A stretch of 64,000 nt of DNA from Hyphomicrobiales bacterium (GTDB taxonomy: Bacteria; Pseudomonadota; Alphaproteobacteria; Rhizobiales; Rhizobiaceae): assembly GCA_900470805.1 (NCBI GenBank), contig UCCA01000022.1, positions 1 to 64,000 on the forward strand, given 5' to 3'. The translations under genes were made by a program, and so were the position numbers. The notes below the pieces were generated by a model. The model did no database searches, was not told where the DNA came from, and worked only from the letters and a program-made list of their open reading frames with translations. Below are positions 18,277-26,601 of the stretch, piece after piece (positions within the stretch are counted from its first letter, which is position 1; each line of letters begins with the position of its first letter).

Positions 18277-19182
18277 TCACTGAAGCTGTGGCTTCCTCAG
18301 GAAATTGTTGCGATCGGCGGAGCGCACCCGCAGCCACGCCTCGCGGCCGTCGCGCAGGATCCGCATCGGGATTTCCGCACCGGCCGGTCCGCTGCTCCAG
18401 ATCTTCCGGTAGAAATCGGCGAGACCATCGACCTCGCCGTCGCGCACTTCCGAGATGACGTCGCCACGACGCAGTCCCGCCTCGTCGGCCGGGCTTCCCT
18501 CGGCCACGCTCATCACCACGACATCGCCGTTGCTTTCGGCCGAAAAAGCGCCGAGCCACGGCCGTGGCGGCTTGTTCACCTGGCCGCGCGTCATGAGGTC
18601 GTCGAGGATCGGCTTCAACAGGTTGATCGGCACGATCATGTTGATGTCGGCGACCTCCCCGCCCTGGCTCATCTGCAGCCGCAACGAGCCGATCCCGAGC
18701 AGCTTGCCATCCTTGTCGACAAGTGCCGCGCCGCCCCAGGAGGGATGCGCCGGTGTGGTGAAGATGGCCTCGTCGAGCAGGTACTCCCAGTAGCCGGCGA
18801 ATTCCTGCTTGGCGACGATCCTTGCATCGACGCACTCGCCGATCCCGTCCGCCAGCGTCACTTCCTGGCCCAGCGCCGCGGCCGTGGCGTTGCCGAATTC
18901 GAGCGCCGGCAAGTCGAGAGGGCCAAGCGCCTGAAGCAGCCCGAAGCCGGTTTCCTGATCGTATCCCAGCGCATGCGCGGCAACGACACGCCCGTCGTGG
19001 GTGGTCAGCCAGACCTCTTCGGCCTCGGTGATCAGATAGCCGATGGTCAGCACCAGACCGTTGTCGCGAATGACGACGCCGCTGCCTTCGCGGCGGGTGC
19101 CCAGCGTGTCGGCGGTGAAGGCATCATCGGGAATGGAGGTGCGTACGGCCACGACCGATTGCAGGATTTGATCTGTATTCAT
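18277..19182 (-). CDS. S1C (HtrA-type) trypsin-fold protein with PDZ domain, catalytic triad lost
   Basis: A 301-residue protein aligned over its length with S1C proteases: a protease-like domain (about 1-190) and one PDZ domain (about 205-290, VAEGSPADEAGLRRGDVI). None of the triad residues is in place: the position of the His (TNxHV) reads LTIGYLI, that of the Asp (TDLAVL) reads TGFGLL, and the Ser motif GNSGGP reads PSWGGA. It is therefore predicted to be proteolytically inactive and may act as a chaperone, adaptor or sensor. No signal peptide is visible. The ATG at 19182 has gagga upstream. Same strand as lapA, after about 190 bases. Confidence 0.8.
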   Translation of the reverse strand: MNTDQILQSVVAVRTSIPDDAFTADTLGTRREGSGVVIRDNGLVLTIGYLITEAEEVWLTTHDGRVVAAHALGYDQETGFGLLQALGPLDLPALEFGNATAAALGQEVTLADGIGECVDARIVAKQEFAGYWEYLLDEAIFTTPAHPSWGGAALVDKDGKLLGIGSLRLQMSQGGEVADINMIVPINLLKPILDDLMTRGQVNKPPRPWLGAFSAESNGDVVVMSVAEGSPADEAGLRRGDVISEVRDGEVDGLADFYRKIWSSGPAGAEIPMRILRDGREAWLRVRSADRNNFLRKPQLQ

Positions 19183-19368
19183 GGTTTCATCCTCATAAGG
19201 CGAAGCGCTGAGGCGGTGAAACTGCCTTGTCGAGCGGAGGCGCAACGGATTGATCAGATATAGCTATGAACAGAGATGGGCCGGCGCAAGTATCTGGCAA
19301 GCCAAATGTGTGTGACGCCCGCGAGGCACTCCGACACCCGTCTTACGATGCGGGCCTCCTATGCAGGA

Positions 19369-19701
19369 TCAGCGCGACGGCAGTTGTCCGACGACTTCCT
19401 CGGCGCGGGTCTTGTGGCGATCGGCCTCGCCCTGCCAGCGCACCGCTTCCCTGGCCTCGTTGCGCGCCCGCTTGCGGTGCTTGCCCTGGTTGAGCCAGGT
19501 GACGGCGGAGCCGGCGACCATGCCGATGATCAGCGCGATGAAAATGAAGACGAAGAACGGTGCCGACAGCGACAGGACCTGATCCTCGGGCCGGAACGGA
19601 TTGAAAGCCAGCGTCACGCTCTGTCGATTGGCGACGCAGAAAATGATCAGGATGATGCCAAGTGGCAGCAAAATCAGGAGGTTGATTATCTTCTTCGCCA
19701 T
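19369..19701 (-). CDS. LapA-domain membrane protein (DUF1049 family)
   Basis: A 110-residue protein with two transmembrane helices (about 5-25 and 45-68) and a basic, helical cytoplasmic tail (QGKHRKRARNEAREA). The family includes LapA/YciS, which works with LapB in lipopolysaccharide assembly control in enterobacteria. The order sppA-ihfB-lapA is commonly seen in alphaproteobacteria. Role here inferred from family only. Confidence 0.8.
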   Translation of the reverse strand: MAKKIINLLILLPLGIILIIFCVANRQSVTLAFNPFRPEDQVLSLSAPFFVFIFIALIIGMVAGSAVTWLNQGKHRKRARNEAREAVRWQGEADRHKTRAEEVVGQLPSR

Positions 19702-19823
19702 CGCAGGCCTCCATATGCATGCGCGCGCACACTGTTGCGCGGCGCGCCTTTCTTCAGCGACAGGATAGAAAAGACGTCGGGAAGTTCAAGTGCGGTTTCG
19801 CCTGCGGCGCCTGGTAACGATGA

Positions 19824-20123
19824 TCAATCGTCCTGATCGGCCTGTCCCGGGTTCAGCCGCTCGCGCAGTTCCTTGCCGGTCTTGAAGAAGGGCACCCACT
19901 TCTCTTCGACGAACACCGTATCGCCGGTACGCGGGTTGCGGCCGGAACGGGACGGGCGGTTCTTGACGGAAAAGGCGCCGAAGCCGCGCAGCTCGACGCG
20001 GTTGCCCGCGGCCAACGCATCGGTGATCTCGTCGAGCACCGCGTTCACGATATTTTCCACATCGCGATGGTAAAGATGCGGGTTGCGTGCCGCAACTATC
20101 TGCACCAGCTCGGACTTGATCAC
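19824..20123 (-). CDS. ihfB: Integration host factor subunit beta
   Basis: A 99-residue DNABII protein. The arm carries the DNA-bending Pro in RNPRTGD and the family signature GFGAFSVKNRPSRSGRNPRT is intact. IHF-beta pairs with IhfA (not in this window) and bends DNA at specific sites, and it commonly assists sigma-54 promoters, so rpoN nearby is a fitting partner. The KSELV start (MIKSELVQIVA) and length are typical of the beta subunit rather than HU. Confidence 0.93.
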   Translation of the reverse strand: MIKSELVQIVAARNPHLYHRDVENIVNAVLDEITDALAAGNRVELRGFGAFSVKNRPSRSGRNPRTGDTVFVEEKWVPFFKTGKELRERLNPGQADQDD

Positions 20124-20152
20124 TGTCGCCCCCTTAAATTATTGATTTCTTA

Positions 20153-21103
20153 TCAATCGTGGCCAACCTGCCAAACTGAAACGAGCCCGTCAAGAAGCAA
20201 CTTCTGCGGCAGAATCCCGGCGAGGTCCTGGCTTCTCGCCAGATCACCGTAGCCGAGAAGAGTCAATATCTGTGATGCCGCACCGGCAAGCAGGAATGGC
20301 GTGCTGCTCTTCTTGTTCCACTCGATCTCGGGCAGGTCCTTGCTGACGTTCTTGGTGGCTAGATAGGCACGGATTTCGTCGTCGCCGCCAAGCTGGTCGA
20401 TCAGCTTCACCTTGAGCGCCTGCCGGCCGGTGAAGATGGTGCCGTCGGCAAGCTTCAGCACGTCTTCGCGCGGCAGTTTGCGGCGATCCGCCACCAGATC
20501 GACGAACCAGGCATAGCTGTCGACAATCATATTGTTGATCATCGCCTTGGCTTCCTCGCTGGCCGGATGGAAGGGCGAGGGCTCGGCCTTCAGCGGCGAA
20601 GACTTGATCTCCTCCATCGACACGCCGATCTTGTCGAGCAGCGGTTTGACCTGCGGATATTGGAAGATCACGCCGATCGAGCCGGTGATCGAGCTGTCAC
20701 CGGCGATGATCGTGTCGCCTGCCGTCGCGATCATGTAGCCGGCCGAAGCCGCAAGCGTGCGAACGTCGGAAACGACAGGCTTCTTGGCGGAGATCGCCCG
20801 GATCGCCTTGAAGATGCGCTCGCCGCCGTAGGTCGTTCCGCCGGGCGAGGAAATCGACACGACCAGCGCCCTGACGGCCTCGTCGTCCTTGATCTTGTCG
20901 AGACGGTCGAGAAGCTCGGTATCATCGGTGATCAGGCCGGATATCGTTATATGCGCCACATGGGGCTGCCGGTTGGCCCGGTCAGAAAACCAGAAGCCAT
21001 ATGCCGCGAGGCCGAGCGCCACCACCAGCAGGATGGCAACGACGCGCCAGAAGCCGAGCTTGCGGCGCAGTCTGCGGCGATCCGCGATCATCGAGCTATC
21101 CAT
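20153..21103 (-). CDS. sppA: Signal peptide peptidase SppA (36K type)
   Basis: A 316-residue S49 peptidase with one N-terminal membrane anchor (about residues 17-37) and a single peptidase domain, the short SppA form. The nucleophile motif LAASAGYMIAT and the following ITGSIGVIFQYP segment are present. It degrades cleaved signal peptides in the inner membrane. It begins the likely sppA-ihfB-lapA transcript and is divergent from lptC. Confidence 0.92.
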   Translation of the reverse strand: MDSSMIADRRRLRRKLGFWRVVAILLVVALGLAAYGFWFSDRANRQPHVAHITISGLITDDTELLDRLDKIKDDEAVRALVVSISSPGGTTYGGERIFKAIRAISAKKPVVSDVRTLAASAGYMIATAGDTIIAGDSSITGSIGVIFQYPQVKPLLDKIGVSMEEIKSSPLKAEPSPFHPASEEAKAMINNMIVDSYAWFVDLVADRRKLPREDVLKLADGTIFTGRQALKVKLIDQLGGDDEIRAYLATKNVSKDLPEIEWNKKSSTPFLLAGAASQILTLLGYGDLARSQDLAGILPQKLLLDGLVSVWQVGHD

Positions 21104-21313
21104 TTATTCCTCCGGTCGGCAAGTCTGACGCAACTCTTCCAACGTAGAGTGCATTAAACATGCGGAAATGCTGTCGGCGTGGGTTTTATGCTTTTCTTGC
21201 TTGTTGCAGAAAAAAATCCATATTGGCAAGTCAGTGTAATAATGCGAAACGAACTGTGATTGGCGAAAGCGCTCCCTATATACGCTGTCCAATCATCGAC
21301 ACGGACCCGATTT

Positions 21314-21979
21314 ATGCTCAACACCTTGGATAATGGCGGACAGGCTGCCTATGCGAAGCCCGCGCAGACGGCCTATGGCGCTGCGAGGTTTCACTCTGCG
21401 CGCGTTCGCCGGCTAAAGGTTCTGCTGCCTGTTGCCGCCGTGATCGTCTCCCTGGCCTTTATCGGCGTTTCTGTCATCCGCACCTATCTGCCCGAGAATA
21501 TCAAGATCGAAGGCGCCCGGATCGAGAACGGCAAGGTCGTCATGCTGAAGCCGGCGATTGCAGGACGCAATGCCGCCGGCATCAACTATTCGATGCTGGC
21601 CGAACGCGCGTTGCAGGATATCAAGAATCCAAACCTGATCTCGCTTGAAACCGTCAAGGCCGTGGTACCCGTCAAGGACGACGTGGTCGCCCGGGTCGAG
21701 GCGACGACGGCCGACTACGATCGCGCCACCGACAACCTGAACATCACATCCCCCTTCGTCATCAACATGAGCGACGGCCTCGTTGCCAAGTTCCAGACCG
21801 CCCAGGTCGACGTCAAGGGCGGCAAGCTCATTACGTCGGATCCCGTTGCCATTCAAAAAGATGGGGCATCTGTTGTTGCGCGCTCGCTCAAGATGACGGA
21901 TAAGGGACGCACGATCACATTCGAGGGGAACGTTCGAATGAATGTGAACCCCACCGCTATACGCAAACAAGGCACTTAA
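21314..21979 (+). CDS. lptC: LPS export system periplasmic protein LptC
   Basis: A 221-residue bitopic protein with one N-terminal transmembrane helix (about residues 38-58, LPVAAVIVSLAFIGVSVI) and a periplasmic beta-jellyroll OstA-like domain. LptC links the LptB2FG transporter to LptA in the lipopolysaccharide bridge. It opens the lptC-lptA-lptB cluster. Start chosen at the ATG at 21314, which leaves a short cytoplasmic tail; an upstream in-frame alternative start is less likely. Confidence 0.88.
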   Translation: MLNTLDNGGQAAYAKPAQTAYGAARFHSARVRRLKVLLPVAAVIVSLAFIGVSVIRTYLPENIKIEGARIENGKVVMLKPAIAGRNAAGINYSMLAERALQDIKNPNLISLETVKAVVPVKDDVVARVEATTADYDRATDNLNITSPFVINMSDGLVAKFQTAQVDVKGGKLITSDPVAIQKDGASVVARSLKMTDKGRTITFEGNVRMNVNPTAIRKQGT

Positions 21980-21992
21980 CACGCGGGTCTTC

Positions 21993-22619
21993 ATGGCAAA
22001 CGATTGTCGCATTTCTACCCGCAAGGCGGGCGCAGTACTCACGAATGGTGCCCTTGCACTCCTGCTGTTGGCTGGAGGCGCCTTGGCGCAGGCAACGACC
22101 AGCCAGATGAGCGGCCTGCAACTGAACAGGGATCAGCCGATCCAGATCGAAAGCGACAAGCTTGAGATCCACGATCAGGACCACACGGCCGACTTCACCG
22201 GCAACGTCAAGGTCGTTCAGGGAACGACGACGCTGCAGGCCGGCCACATGACCGTGTTCTACAAGGCCAAGGACGCAGCCGCTGCCGATGGCAAGGCGCC
22301 TGCCACCAAGGCATCGGAAACGACGGCGCCTGCCGCGTCTTCGGTCTCGTCGGGCAACGCCGATATCGACCACATCATCGTCACGAACAAGGTATTCCTG
22401 ACGTCGGGCACGCAAACCGCGACCGCCGACAACGGCTCCTTCGATATGGCCAAGCAGCTCTTCATCCTGAAGGGTGACAAGGTTGTTCTGACGGACGGCG
22501 GCAACGTCTTTACCGGTTGCCAGCTCACCGTGCAGATGGCAACGGGACAGGCGCAGTTGGACAGCTGTGGGGGGCGCGTCCAGATTCAGCTCGATCCGCA
22601 ATCCCAGAAAAAGAACTGA
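21993..22619 (+). CDS. lptA: LPS transport periplasmic protein LptA
   Basis: A 208-residue protein with a signal peptide (about 1-33, cleaved after GGALAQ) and an OstA/LptA beta-jellyroll domain starting at PIQIESDKLEI, the family hallmark. It forms the periplasmic bridge for lipopolysaccharide. A low-complexity Ala/Thr-rich insert (about 95-120) interrupts the domain. It starts 13 bases after lptC. Confidence 0.92.
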   Translation: MANDCRISTRKAGAVLTNGALALLLLAGGALAQATTSQMSGLQLNRDQPIQIESDKLEIHDQDHTADFTGNVKVVQGTTTLQAGHMTVFYKAKDAAAADGKAPATKASETTAPAASSVSSGNADIDHIIVTNKVFLTSGTQTATADNGSFDMAKQLFILKGDKVVLTDGGNVFTGCQLTVQMATGQAQLDSCGGRVQIQLDPQSQKKN

Positions 22620-22632
22620 CCCCGGCCACCAC

Positions 22633-23442
22633 GTGAAATTATTCTCGCTATCGACTATGTTCGGCAAGACCGGGCAACAGGCCGCCGCTGATGCGGGCGC
22701 CGTTGACAAGAGCCGCTATCAGGGAACCCTGATCGCGCGCGGTCTGACGAAGACCTACAGCACTCGGCGCGTGGTAAACGGCGTATCGCTGGTCGTGCGG
22801 CGCGGCGAGGCCGTCGGCCTGCTCGGCCCGAACGGCGCCGGCAAGACCACCTGCTTCTACATGATCACCGGTCTGGTCCCTGTCGATGAAGGCACCATCG
22901 AGATCGACGGCAACGACGTCACGTCGATGCCGATGTATCGCCGTTCGCGTCTTGGTGTCGGCTATCTGCCGCAGGAAGCGTCGATCTTTCGCGGCCTGAC
23001 GGTCGAGGAAAATATTCGCGCCGTCCTGGAAGTGCACGTCAAGGACAAGGCGGAGCGCGAGAAGAAGCTCGACGAGCTGCTCGACGAATTTCACATCCGC
23101 AAGCTGCGCAAAAGTGCTGCCGTATCGCTTTCGGGCGGCGAACGTCGCCGTCTGGAAATCGCCCGCGCGCTGGCCACCGATCCGACATTCATGCTGCTCG
23201 ACGAGCCTTTCGCCGGTGTCGATCCGATCTCCGTTTCCGACATCCAGAACCTCGTGCACCACCTGACGGCGCGCGGCATCGGTGTGCTGATCACCGATCA
23301 CAATGTCCGCGAGACGCTCGGGCTGATCGACCGCGCCTATATCATTCATGCGGGCGAAGTGTTGACGCATGGCCGGGCAAACGACATTGTTAATAATCCG
23401 GAAGTTCGCAGACTATACCTCGGCGATAATTTCAGCCTCTGA
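22633..23442 (+). CDS. lptB: LPS export ABC transporter ATP-binding protein LptB
   Basis: A 269-residue ABC ATPase with Walker A GPNGAGKTT, Q-loop PQEASIFRGL, signature LSGGERRRLEIARA, Walker B FMLLDEPFAGVDP and H-loop TDHN. The ERRRLEIARAL variant of the signature is characteristic of LptB. It powers lipopolysaccharide extraction with LptFG (not in window). I used the GTG at 22633, which follows lptA by 13 bases; the ATG at 22657 is a possible shorter start. Neither has a strong ribosome-binding site. Confidence 0.93.
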   Translation: MKLFSLSTMFGKTGQQAAADAGAVDKSRYQGTLIARGLTKTYSTRRVVNGVSLVVRRGEAVGLLGPNGAGKTTCFYMITGLVPVDEGTIEIDGNDVTSMPMYRRSRLGVGYLPQEASIFRGLTVEENIRAVLEVHVKDKAEREKKLDELLDEFHIRKLRKSAAVSLSGGERRRLEIARALATDPTFMLLDEPFAGVDPISVSDIQNLVHHLTARGIGVLITDHNVRETLGLIDRAYIIHAGEVLTHGRANDIVNNPEVRRLYLGDNFSL

Positions 23443-23601
23443 TAGCATCTGTCCGCGACGGAAATTTACCTTGCTGTCATACTTCCGCTTGACCAAATAG
23501 AATAAAAAAGCAATTTTTGGGCCAACTTGGATATCAGTGGCCCCAGCCCCGTTTTAGGACACTGTTTCCCGGAGGAACTGAACGGGAGTTTTGCGTCCAT
23601 C

Positions 23602-25164
23602 ATGGCACTTTCGGCCAATTTATACCTGCGCCAAAGCCAATCGCTGGTGATGACACCACAGCTGATGCAGTCGATTCAGCTGCTTCAGATGACGCATTTC
23701 GAGCTCACCCAGTTCATCGCCCAGGAAGTCGAAAAGAATCCTTTGCTTGAATTCCCGTCAAATGACGCGGAAACAGGCAGTGACCGTGCTTCCGACGAGG
23801 ATGACGCGCGCGCCCGTCAGGCCGACGAGCAGGGTTCGGACGAAGACTATGACAGCCGCTCGGAAGTGATGTCGGGCGACTGGTCCGATCGCACAGATAG
23901 CGCCGGCGCCGGCCGCATGAATGACGAGCTGGATGCCAATTACGCCAATGTTTTCCCCGATGATGGGGTGCCGCAGCGCGCCGATGCGCCGGAACTGATC
24001 AGCCAGTGGAAATCGATGCCGGGCGGCGGTGAGGGCACGGATTCATACGATCTCGATGATTTCGTTGCCGGCCAGATCTCGCTTCGCGACCATCTGGCGC
24101 AGCAATTGCCTTTCATACTTCCCTCTATCGCCGACCGACTGGTTGGCCAGTATCTCGCCGATCAGCTCGACGAGGCAGGCTATCTGCATGCAGACCTCGC
24201 CGAAGCGTCGGAGCGGCTGGGCACCAGCATGACCGATGTCGAGCGCGTTTTGACAGCCCTGCAGACGCTCGATCCACCCGGCGTGTTTGCGCGAAGCCTG
24301 TCGGAGTGCCTGGCGATCCAGTTACGCCAGAAGGATCGCTTCGATCCGGCCATGCAGGCCTTCGTCGCCAATCTCGAACTCCTTGCCCGCCGCGATTTCG
24401 CAACGCTGAAGCGGTTATGCGGCGTTGACGAGGAGGACCTGCTCGACATGCTGAGCGAGATCCGCCAGCTCAACCCCAAGCCCGGCAGCGGTTTCGAGGC
24501 GGTAATGTCGGAAGCCATCATGCCCGATGTCGTCGTCAGGGGCGGTTCGGATGGCAGCTGGCTGGTCGAACTCAATCCGGACACGCTGCCGCGCGTGCTC
24601 GTCAATCAGTCCTATTTCGCCAAGGTCACCAAGACCGGTGATGATCATGCCTTCCTGTCCGAGTGCCTGCAGACGGCCAATTGGCTGACGCGCAGCCTTG
24701 ACCAGCGGGCCAAGACGATCATGAAGGTGGCGACGGAAATCGTCCGCCAGCAGGATGCCTTCCTCGTTCACGGTGTCGATCATCTGAGGCCGCTCAATCT
24801 GAAGACGGTGGCCGACGCCATCAAGATGCATGAATCCACCGTCAGCCGCGTTACGTCGAACAAATACATCCTGACGCCGCGCGGGCTGTTCGAATTGAAG
24901 TATTTCTTCACCGTCTCGATCAGCGCCGTCGAGGGTGGTGACAGCCACTCGGCCGAGGCCGTCCGCCACAGGATCCGTGCCCTCATCGCGCAGGAAGTTC
25001 CCGAAAACGTACTCTCAGATGATGATATCGTAGATATCCTAAAGGAGAGTGGGGTGGAACTTGCTCGCCGAACGGTTGCCAAGTATCGTGAGGCGATGAA
25101 CATAGCCTCTTCTGTCCAGCGCCGGCGGGAGAAGCGGGCGCTCGCCAAAGTCGCGGGCTTCTGA
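23602..25164 (+). CDS. rpoN: RNA polymerase sigma-54 factor
   Basis: A 520-residue RpoN with all regions: the Gln/Leu-rich activator-interacting region I (LRQSQSLVMTPQLMQSIQLL), an acidic region II (about 55-125), the core-binding domain and the C-terminal RpoN box ARRTVAKYRE. The helix-turn-helix for the -12 element precedes it. Sigma-54 directs nitrogen-regulated genes with NtrC-type activators. The order lptB-rpoN-hpf-ptsN is conserved widely in proteobacteria. The start at 23602 fits region I. Confidence 0.97.
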   Translation: MALSANLYLRQSQSLVMTPQLMQSIQLLQMTHFELTQFIAQEVEKNPLLEFPSNDAETGSDRASDEDDARARQADEQGSDEDYDSRSEVMSGDWSDRTDSAGAGRMNDELDANYANVFPDDGVPQRADAPELISQWKSMPGGGEGTDSYDLDDFVAGQISLRDHLAQQLPFILPSIADRLVGQYLADQLDEAGYLHADLAEASERLGTSMTDVERVLTALQTLDPPGVFARSLSECLAIQLRQKDRFDPAMQAFVANLELLARRDFATLKRLCGVDEEDLLDMLSEIRQLNPKPGSGFEAVMSEAIMPDVVVRGGSDGSWLVELNPDTLPRVLVNQSYFAKVTKTGDDHAFLSECLQTANWLTRSLDQRAKTIMKVATEIVRQQDAFLVHGVDHLRPLNLKTVADAIKMHESTVSRVTSNKYILTPRGLFELKYFFTVSISAVEGGDSHSAEAVRHRIRALIAQEVPENVLSDDDIVDILKESGVELARRTVAKYREAMNIASSVQRRREKRALAKVAGF

Positions 25165-25216
25165 AGGAGTCGATTGGCTCGATCGACGTATGCGCCTCGC
25201 GTAAAAATGGCGTCTG

Positions 25217-25244
25217 TTGACTTTTTGGTAACTTCTGGCTAGAA
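25217..25244 (+). promoter_or_regulatory. Candidate sigma-70-type promoter for hpf
   Basis: ttgact (25217-25222) and ctaga(a) (25239-25244), 16 bases apart, resemble rhizobial vegetative promoters. A start near 25251 would give a leader of about 165 bases whose first bases form the perfect 7-bp hairpin ccgcgcc/ggcgcgg (25246-25252 with 25258-25264). Confidence 0.4.
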
Positions 25245-25414
25245 GCCGCGCCAAATTGGCGCGGTGAATGGCGTCGGAGGTTATCCCCATCATCCTCAGG
25301 GCGCCCACAGCCGAGAACTTCGGCCGATCTTGCTTGAGATTGCGCGAAGTGCTTGGATGAGAGTAAGCCTTGGCGTAAAGTGATACTCGCAAACCACATA
25401 AGAAGGGAAACTCC

Positions 25415-25990
25415 ATGAGTGTGCGTGTATCCGGTAAACATATGGAAATTGGTGATTCGTTCCGTCAGCGGATCGAGGACCAAATCGGTGTGGCCGTCAC
25501 GAAATACTTCGACGGAGGGTATTCTGGTCAGGTTATCGTACAAAAGGCCAACGCCCGTTTTTCCGCCGATTGCAAGGTTCATCTCGACAGCGGCGTCATA
25601 TTGCACGCGGCCGGAGAGGCAATGGACCCGCAATTGGCCTTCGATGCCGCTTCCGAACGTATCGAGAAGCGACTTCGCCGTTACAAGCGCAAGCTGAAGG
25701 ATCACCACGCTGGAAATCATCCGAATGGTTTTGCCGAAGTCGCCTACACCGTCATGGATGGCATGCCGGATCATGACGACGAGGTCGCTGATGATTTCGC
25801 ACCAGCGATCGTTGCTGAAAGCACGAAGCAGATGAAGACCATGTCCGTCGCGACCGCCGTGATGGCGCTCGACATGACGGACGAGCCGCTGCTGCTGTTC
25901 CGCAGCCCCGGCAAGGAACAGTTGAACATCGTTTACCGTCGGCACGACGGCAACATTGGCTGGATAGACGCAGCCAACATCAAAAGCTGA
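25415..25990 (+). CDS. hpf: Ribosome hibernation promoting factor (long form)
   Basis: A 191-residue protein with the N-terminal S30AE/HPF ribosome-binding domain (about 1-100, MSVRVSGKHMEIGDSFRQRI) and the C-terminal dimerisation domain (about 130-190, MDMTDEPLLLFRSPGKEQLN) of long HPF. It dimerises 70S ribosomes into inactive 100S particles in stationary phase. It is next to rpoN and ptsN, as is usual. agaaggga lies just before the start. Confidence 0.93.
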   Translation: MSVRVSGKHMEIGDSFRQRIEDQIGVAVTKYFDGGYSGQVIVQKANARFSADCKVHLDSGVILHAAGEAMDPQLAFDAASERIEKRLRRYKRKLKDHHAGNHPNGFAEVAYTVMDGMPDHDDEVADDFAPAIVAESTKQMKTMSVATAVMALDMTDEPLLLFRSPGKEQLNIVYRRHDGNIGWIDAANIKS

Positions 25991-26052
25991 GAACAAGGCG
26001 AGGGGCGGCAGAAACCTGCCGCTCCCCCAGCTTGGCACAAAAGGAAAAAGAA

Positions 26053-26517
26053 ATGGCTTTGGCAGATTTGCTGCAGCAGAATGCGATCATTCCCGCTCTC
26101 AGAGTAAATTCCAAGAAACAGCTCCTGCAGGAATTGTCGGCCAAGGCGTCGAAAGTTACCGGCCTGTCCGAGCGGGAAGTCTTCGATGTCATCCTGCAGC
26201 GGGAGCGTCTCGGCTCCACCGGCGTCGGCAATGGCATCGCCATCCCGCATGGCAAGCTCGCCAGCGTCAATTCCATCGTCGGCATCTTCGCGCGTCTCGA
26301 CCAGCCGGTCGATTTCGAAGCGCTTGATGATCAGCCGGTTGATCTCGTCTTTCTGCTGCTCGCGCCCGAAGGCGCCGGCGCCGATCACCTGAAGGCGCTG
26401 TCGCGCATTGCCCGCGTTCTGCGCGACCAGGATCTGGTCTCGAAGCTGCGCGCAACGGATTCCGCTTCGGCGATCTATGCTTTCCTCAATGAGGAGCAGG
26501 CGTCGAACGCCGCCTGA
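26053..26517 (+). CDS. ptsN: PTS IIA-like nitrogen-regulatory protein PtsN (EIIA-Ntr)
   Basis: A 154-residue EIIA domain of the fructose/mannitol type. The phosphorylated His lies in NGIAIPHGKL. EIIA-Ntr receives phosphate from NPr and regulates potassium transport, nitrogen and carbon functions rather than sugar uptake. The ATG at 26053 has aagga upstream; an in-frame start at 26032 is less likely. A hairpin (gcggcag/ctgccgc near 26004-26022) separates it from hpf and may alter relative expression. Confidence 0.95.
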   Translation: MALADLLQQNAIIPALRVNSKKQLLQELSAKASKVTGLSEREVFDVILQRERLGSTGVGNGIAIPHGKLASVNSIVGIFARLDQPVDFEALDDQPVDLVFLLLAPEGAGADHLKALSRIARVLRDQDLVSKLRATDSASAIYAFLNEEQASNAA

Positions 26518-26538
26518 TCATCCGATCGCGAACAATGA

Positions 26539-26572
26539 AAAACAGGCGCCGGATCGCTCCGGCGCCTGTTTT
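26539..26572. terminator. Bidirectional terminator between ptsN and the chemoreceptor
   Basis: A perfect 14-bp stem, aaaacaggcgccgg (26539-26552) with ccggcgcctgtttt (26559-26572), around a 6-base loop. A and T runs on the two sides suit termination in both directions for the convergent genes. Confidence 0.85.
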
Positions 26573-26601
26573 CATTTCTATCTGGCGTCCAGCCTCTCGG
26601 C

